Assembly: GCF_018729455.1 (NCBI RefSeq)
Contig: NZ_JAHHZF010000001.1
Coordinates: 248,001-312,000 of the forward strand
Length of the DNA stretch: 64,000 nucleotides
Direction of reading: 5' to 3'
DNA from: Prosthecodimorpha staleyi
Lineage (GTDB): Bacteria > Pseudomonadota > Alphaproteobacteria > Rhizobiales > Ancalomicrobiaceae
The notes under the pieces are model-generated. The model saw nothing but the letters and a program-made list of their open reading frames with translations, made no database searches and was not told the DNA's origin. Positions 60,164 to 64,000 of this stretch are shown piece after piece. A program made the translations under genes and the position numbers. How positions within the stretch are numbered: position 1 is the stretch's first letter; every line of letters begins with the position of its first letter.

Positions 60164-61159
60164 CTACTCCACCATGCGGATGCGCTCGACCAGGTCGCGC
60201 AGTCGGCCGGGCGGAACGAACCGCTCGTAGAGGGGCGCGACCGCGTCGGCGAAAGCCTTCTTGTCGACCCCCTCCGTCAGCACGGCGCCGGCGCCGCGCG
60301 CGGCGGCCCGCGACCGGCCCTCCCATTCGAACCATTGCTGGCGCATGTAGAGCGCCGATTCGCGCGCGGCCTGCCGGAAGATCTGCCGGTCGGCCGCATC
60401 GAGCGCCGCCCAGGCCCGCGCCGACATGACCAGCACTTCGGGGGTCATGGTGTGCTCGGTCGCGCTGTGGAAGCGCGCCAGCTTGACGTGGTCGGTGGAG
60501 ACGTAGGACGGCCAGTTGTTTTCGGCACCGTCGACAATCCCGGTCGAGAGCCCGGTCGTGACCTGGCCGTAAGGCAGCGCGATCGCCTCGGCGCCGAGCA
60601 GGCGGATCATGTCGATCATCTGGTCGGACTGCTGCACCCGGATGCGCAGGCCGGCCATGTCGGCCGGCACCCGGATCGGGCGGACCGTGTTGTAGAACGA
60701 GCGGGCGCCGGAATCGTAGAAGGCCAGTCCGACGAAGCCGTAGGCCTCGAAGGAGGCCAGGATCTCGTCGCCGATCGGTCCGTCGAGCACCTTGTGCAGA
60801 TGTTCGACCGAGCGGAACAGATAGGGCAGCGCCAGCACGCCCGCCTCCGGCACGAAGGAGGCGAAGGGCGCGGTCGAGGATCGGTTGATGTCGATCGCAC
60901 CGACGCGGGTCTGCTCGATGGTCTCCTTCTCCTCGCCAAGCTGGCGGGAGTGGAACACCTTGATCGAATGCCGCCCGCCGGTCCGTTCGCGCACCAGCCG
61001 GTCCATGGTCAGCAGCGCCTGGACGGTCGGATAGTCGGCGGTCTGGGTATCGGCCGCCCGGAACTCGCGCGCCCGGGCAGCGCCGCCGAGGACTTGCCAA
61101 ACGAGGACGACCGCCGACAAGAGGACGGCCAGGACGGCGCCCCTCGCGCAGGCTCGCAT
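60164..61159 (-). CDS. TRAP-type periplasmic solute-binding protein (DctP family)
   Basis: 331 residues from the ATG at 61159; a signal/anchor segment spans about 1-30. DctP features: QTADYPTVQALLTMDRLVRE, IDINRSSTAPFASFVPEAGV, the ligand-carboxylate-binding Arg in GLRIRVQQSD, and PYGQVTTGLSTGIVDGAENN. No DctQ or DctM membrane subunits are nearby; instead a sensor kinase follows after 8 bases. I infer a ligand-sensing rather than transport role. Confidence 0.92.
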   Translation of the reverse strand: MRACARGAVLAVLLSAVVLVWQVLGGAARAREFRAADTQTADYPTVQALLTMDRLVRERTGGRHSIKVFHSRQLGEEKETIEQTRVGAIDINRSSTAPFASFVPEAGVLALPYLFRSVEHLHKVLDGPIGDEILASFEAYGFVGLAFYDSGARSFYNTVRPIRVPADMAGLRIRVQQSDQMIDMIRLLGAEAIALPYGQVTTGLSTGIVDGAENNWPSYVSTDHVKLARFHSATEHTMTPEVLVMSARAWAALDAADRQIFRQAARESALYMRQQWFEWEGRSRAAARGAGAVLTEGVDKKAFADAVAPLYERFVPPGRLRDLVERIRMVE

Positions 61160-61327
61160 CACGATGTCGTCCCTCCGTCGGATCGGACCCGGTTCCCCCC
61201 GACCCAAGGATAGCACGAGCCGCAATTGAAATGCGACCGGGGCTTTGCCGTGGATCCGACGGCCGCCGCGAGGTGCGGCGAACCATCCGACCTGCAGAGC
61301 CGACCTGCCGACGCACCACCGGCTCGC

Positions 61328-61354
61328 AAAAAGGCGCGGCCTTGCGGCCGCGCC
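61328..61354 (-). terminator. Rho-independent terminator after the IalB gene
   Basis: On the minus strand, GGCGCGGCC-GCAA-GGCCGCGCC forms a perfect 9-bp stem with a tetraloop, followed by TTTTT. It lies about 50 bases after the IalB stop codon, separating that gene from the TRAP/kinase operon. Confidence 0.9.
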
Positions 61355-61402
61355 CTCAGGATATGCGTCATGGGACCTGCCGTCGGGGCCAGCGCCGCGG
61401 CG

Positions 61403-62161
61403 TCAGGGCTTCGGCTGGTTGGTCAGCTTGGCGCGAGCCTCGTCGGCGCGCTTCTCAAGTTCCTGCTGCAGCTGCTGCTGGTTGGCGCTGGCGCCGGTGC
61501 CGGGCGGCGGTGCATTCGGGTCGAGACCGGGGCCCTCGTAGGCGTCCTTGAAACCGGCAAGACCGAACGGATAGGGCTGCTGCTTCTCCTGCATGTTCAG
61601 CGTGCGCACGACCAGGACCGTGCTCTTCTTCATCGTGGCGATGAAGGCGTCGGTCACGGCCATTTCGGCATAGCAGGCATTGGGGAAGCAGATCGTATAC
61701 TTGCCCTCCTCCAGCTTGCCCTTGTCGATGCCGACCCGCAGGCCGGGCTGGATCAGGTTCAGCGGCGGCACCGCGATCAGGAGGATCTTCTTCGGGTCGC
61801 CGGCGATCTCGCGCACGGCGACCGAGCCGACCACCTGGCCCTCGTCGGTGCGCAGTTCCTGCGCGATCAGGCACACGTCGCGGTTCTGACCGTCCTTGGA
61901 GCAGAGCTTGACCCAGGGATTGGGCTGGCCGGGCTGCAACTGGGCCGGACCGGCGGCTTCGCCCTCGGCGGCCGGGGCCGGCTTGGCCTCGCCGGGCTTG
62001 GGCGCTGCCGGCTTCGCGGCGGCGGGGGCCGCCGGCTTCGGCGCCGGTGCGGCCGACTGGGCCAGGGCGACGGTCGGCAGCGCGGCCATCGCCGCGAAGA
62101 GAAGCGCAGCGCCGAACCCGGCCTGGAGGGGTGCCGCCCGCAGCGTGGACCTGTCAACCAT
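61403..62161 (-). CDS. Invasion-associated locus B (IalB) family periplasmic protein
   Basis: 252 residues. Signal peptide of about 34 residues ending ALAQ, an Ala/Pro/Lys-rich linker, then the IalB domain with WVKLCSKDGQNRDVCLI, LIAVPPLNLIQPGLRVGID and the conserved cysteine pair region YTICFPNACYAEM. IalB-type proteins are widespread periplasmic proteins in Rhizobiales, named after a Bartonella invasion gene; their molecular role is unclear. The C-terminus is Gln/Glu-rich coiled coil (QQQLQQELEKRADEA). A strong terminator follows. Confidence 0.92.
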   Translation of the reverse strand: MVDRSTLRAAPLQAGFGAALLFAAMAALPTVALAQSAAPAPKPAAPAAAKPAAPKPGEAKPAPAAEGEAAGPAQLQPGQPNPWVKLCSKDGQNRDVCLIAQELRTDEGQVVGSVAVREIAGDPKKILLIAVPPLNLIQPGLRVGIDKGKLEEGKYTICFPNACYAEMAVTDAFIATMKKSTVLVVRTLNMQEKQQPYPFGLAGFKDAYEGPGLDPNAPPPGTGASANQQQLQQELEKRADEARAKLTNQPKP

Positions 62162-62479
62162 GGAGTTCTCGTCCTCGAATTCGTGTCGCGGCTGCGGCCC
62201 GGAGCGTTCGGCCGGACCGACAGCCTGATGGTCGGCAAATGCGGCGGCAGCGTGATGCCTCCGCCTTGCCCGCCCGCCGTGCCACAACCGCTCCGGCTCC
62301 GCGGACAAGCGACATCGCCTATCGCGCGCCGCCGGTCACGGCATGAACGGGCCAGTCTCCTTACCGAGGATCGGCGCGGATTTCCAGACGCTTCGGGTGG
62401 CGCCCGACCCCGCCGGGGCCGCCGGCAGCGTGCTACATTGCCGGAGATTCGTAGGAACGAGAGCGACGGACGCCAGCTG
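62162..62479. other. Divergent intergenic region between ialB-like and yejA-like genes
   Basis: About 320 bases that should hold both promoters. I see no convincing -35/-10 pair and no gene. Confidence 0.4.
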
Positions 62480-64000
62480 ATGCAGAAATACAACGAGATT
62501 CGGCAACCCGTCGGCCGGCGCGCAGCGGCCGGCCGGGTCCCGACACTCGGCGCGCTCGCGATCGCCGGCATCGTCGCGCTGCTGCCTGCCACCGTCCTGT
62601 CCGGTACCGCCCGGGCCGCCGGCCCGGCCCATGCCATCGCGATGCACGGCGAGCCGCGCCTGCCGGCCGACTTCACGGCCTTCCCGTATGTCGATCCGGA
62701 CGCCCCCAAGGGCGGTCGAATCACCTGGGGCGCCTTCGGCTCCTTCGACAGCCTCAATCCGTTCATCCGCCAGGGGCAGCCCGCGCGCGGGCTGCGCGAC
62801 GGCGGGCAGGAGAACTATGTCTACGAGAGCCTGATGACGCGCGGTCTCGACGAGGCCTTCACGCTCTATTGCCTGGTCTGCGCGACCGTCGAGGTGCCCG
62901 ACGACCGGCGCTGGGTCGAGTTCAAGCTGCGCCCGGAGGCCCGGTTCTCCGACGGCACGCCGATCACCGCGGCCGACATCGCCCATTCCTTCGCGCTGCA
63001 TCGCGACGAGGGCCGCGAGAATGTCGCGCGCGTCTACCGGGAGAAGGTCGCCAGGGTCGAGACGCCCGATCCCGCCACGGTGCGCTTCGTCTTCGCCGAG
63101 GACGACAAGGAAATGCCCCTGATCATGGGGCTGATGCCGATCCTGCCGAAACACGCCATGAGCCGCGAGGCCTTCGCCAAGACCTCGCTGGAACCGCCGA
63201 TCGGCTCCGGCCCCTACCGGGTCGCCGAGGTCGTGCCCGGCAACCGGCTGGTGCTCAAGCGCAATCCGGACTATTGGGCGCGCAACCTGCCGGTCAAGCG
63301 CGGTTTCGACAATTTCGACGAGATCCGGTTCGACTACTACCGCGAGCAGAATGCCCTGTTCGAGGCCTTCAAGGCCGGCCTAGTCGATGTCTATCCGGAG
63401 GGCGATCCGAGCCGCTGGCAGACCGGCTACGACTTCCCGGCGCTGACCGAGGGCCGCGTCGTCAAGGAGACCTTCGAGACGGGGCTGCCGCGCGGCCTCT
63501 ACGGCATGGTCTTCAACACCCGCCGGCCGGTCTTCGAGGATGTCCGGGTCCGGCGGGCGCTGGCCATGCTGTTCGACTTCGAGTGGATCAACAAGAACCT
63601 GTTCTTCGGCCTCTACCGGCGCTCTGCCAGCTATTTCCAGGGCTCGGAATTGTCCGCCCTCGGCCGCCCGGCCGACGCCGCCGAGCGCGCCCTGCTCGCC
63701 CCTTACGCGGATGCGATCCCGGCCGAGATCATGGACGGCACCTGGGCGCCGCCGGAGACCGACGGCTCGGGCCGCGACCGTTCGGCGATCCGCCAGGCGG
63801 TCGACCTCCTCGCCAAGGCCGGCTGGGTGATCGACAAGGGCGTCATGCGCCAGGGCGTCGGCGGGCCGGCGATGAGCTTCGAGATCGTTCTCCTCGACAA
63901 GCAGCAGGAGCGCATCGCGCTCGCCTATCAGCGCTCCCTGAAGCTGATCGGCATCGACCTGGTCGTCCGTCTGGTCGACAGCGCGCAGTTCCAGCGCCGG
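62480..64000 (+). CDS. ABC transporter peptide-binding protein, YejA-like (3' end outside the window)
   Basis: The 507 codons present belong to extracellular solute-binding family 5. A basic N-terminus and hydrophobic stretch (about 22-45, ending ARA) form the signal peptide. The mature start, MHGEPRLPADFTAFPYVDPD followed by PKGGRITWGAFGSFDSLNPF, is typical of YejA, the binding protein of the YejABEF peptide/microcin C importer. IGSGPYRV, PDYWARNLPV and the REQNALFEAFKAG segment are also family features. The gene is cut by the window edge; yejBEF would be expected downstream. Confidence 0.93.
   Translation, partial: MQKYNEIRQPVGRRAAAGRVPTLGALAIAGIVALLPATVLSGTARAAGPAHAIAMHGEPRLPADFTAFPYVDPDAPKGGRITWGAFGSFDSLNPFIRQGQPARGLRDGGQENYVYESLMTRGLDEAFTLYCLVCATVEVPDDRRWVEFKLRPEARFSDGTPITAADIAHSFALHRDEGRENVARVYREKVARVETPDPATVRFVFAEDDKEMPLIMGLMPILPKHAMSREAFAKTSLEPPIGSGPYRVAEVVPGNRLVLKRNPDYWARNLPVKRGFDNFDEIRFDYYREQNALFEAFKAGLVDVYPEGDPSRWQTGYDFPALTEGRVVKETFETGLPRGLYGMVFNTRRPVFEDVRVRRALAMLFDFEWINKNLFFGLYRRSASYFQGSELSALGRPADAAERALLAPYADAIPAEIMDGTWAPPETDGSGRDRSAIRQAVDLLAKAGWVIDKGVMRQGVGGPAMSFEIVLLDKQQERIALAYQRSLKLIGIDLVVRLVDSAQFQRR

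Overview
The window is about 64 kb of high-GC bacterial chromosome, roughly 68-70% G+C by eye. Its genes resemble those of an alphaproteobacterium of the order Hyphomicrobiales (Rhizobiales). Supporting genes include an NDUFS4-like complex I accessory protein, an invasion-associated-locus-B (IalB) protein, a DUF1236 protein, an FeS-type photolyase with its DUF2256 partner, and very GC-rich Ala/Pro/Arg proteins. I cannot name the genus. No rRNA, CRISPR array or insertion sequence was seen. Two tRNAs are present: Arg(TCT), minus strand, at 13864-13940, and Gln(CTG), plus strand, at 26480-26553.

Layout. 1-11.8 kb holds mostly housekeeping and envelope genes: recJ, three tandem secreted paralogs sharing an undescribed two-cysteine domain, a Tat-exported glutathione peroxidase, an EAL phosphodiesterase, an ECHDC3-like enoyl-CoA hydratase homologue and a CoA-binding protein. 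12-18.3 kb holds metY with a clear terminator, a minimal nucleotidyltransferase next to tRNA-Arg, a complex I accessory subunit, a glycosyltransferase plus a truncated copy of its 3' end, a DUF1236 protein and a small DnaB-like ATPase. 18.4-25.6 kb (all minus strand) is a cluster with four FHA-domain proteins: FHA-zinc ribbon, FHA fused to an FAD/NAD(P)-binding enzyme, VWA-like-TM-FHA and proline-rich-FHA. Two membrane proteins sit among them, one of the TauE/SafE family. No kinase or phosphatase is encoded there. I regard it as one of the two best candidates for an undescribed system.

26.5-29.2 kb is a low-GC accessory patch next to tRNA-Gln. It carries a stand-alone reverse transcriptase whose start overlaps the end of a small upstream ORF, and two perfect 116-bp direct repeats lie in its leader. 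This is the second candidate, plausibly a defence-type reverse transcriptase. 29.2-33.8 kb has DUF2256, the photolyase, an alpha/beta hydrolase and a divergent LysR regulator.

33.9-53.3 kb is a catabolic region. An IclR regulator and an aldehyde dehydrogenase lie beside a three-gene ABC importer for a polyamine-like small organic solute. Divergent from the importer is an eleven-gene operon: class I CoA-transferase A/B, class III CoA-transferase, 2-hydroxyacid dehydrogenase, class II aldolase, FGGY kinase, TPP enzyme, BisC/TorA-type molybdoenzyme, AhpD-like protein and rhodanese, ending about 200 bp before an FAD-linked 2-hydroxyacid dehydrogenase. The shared intergenic region contains a near-consensus promoter and GTTC/GAAC palindromes that look like IclR operators. 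The substrate is not identified.

53.7-64 kb has CorA, palindromic intergenic elements, and a four-gene signalling operon (TRAP-type binding protein, membrane histidine kinase, REC-DUF3369 histidine kinase, OmpR-type regulator). It ends with an IalB protein with a strong terminator and a YejA-type peptide-binding protein that runs off the window.
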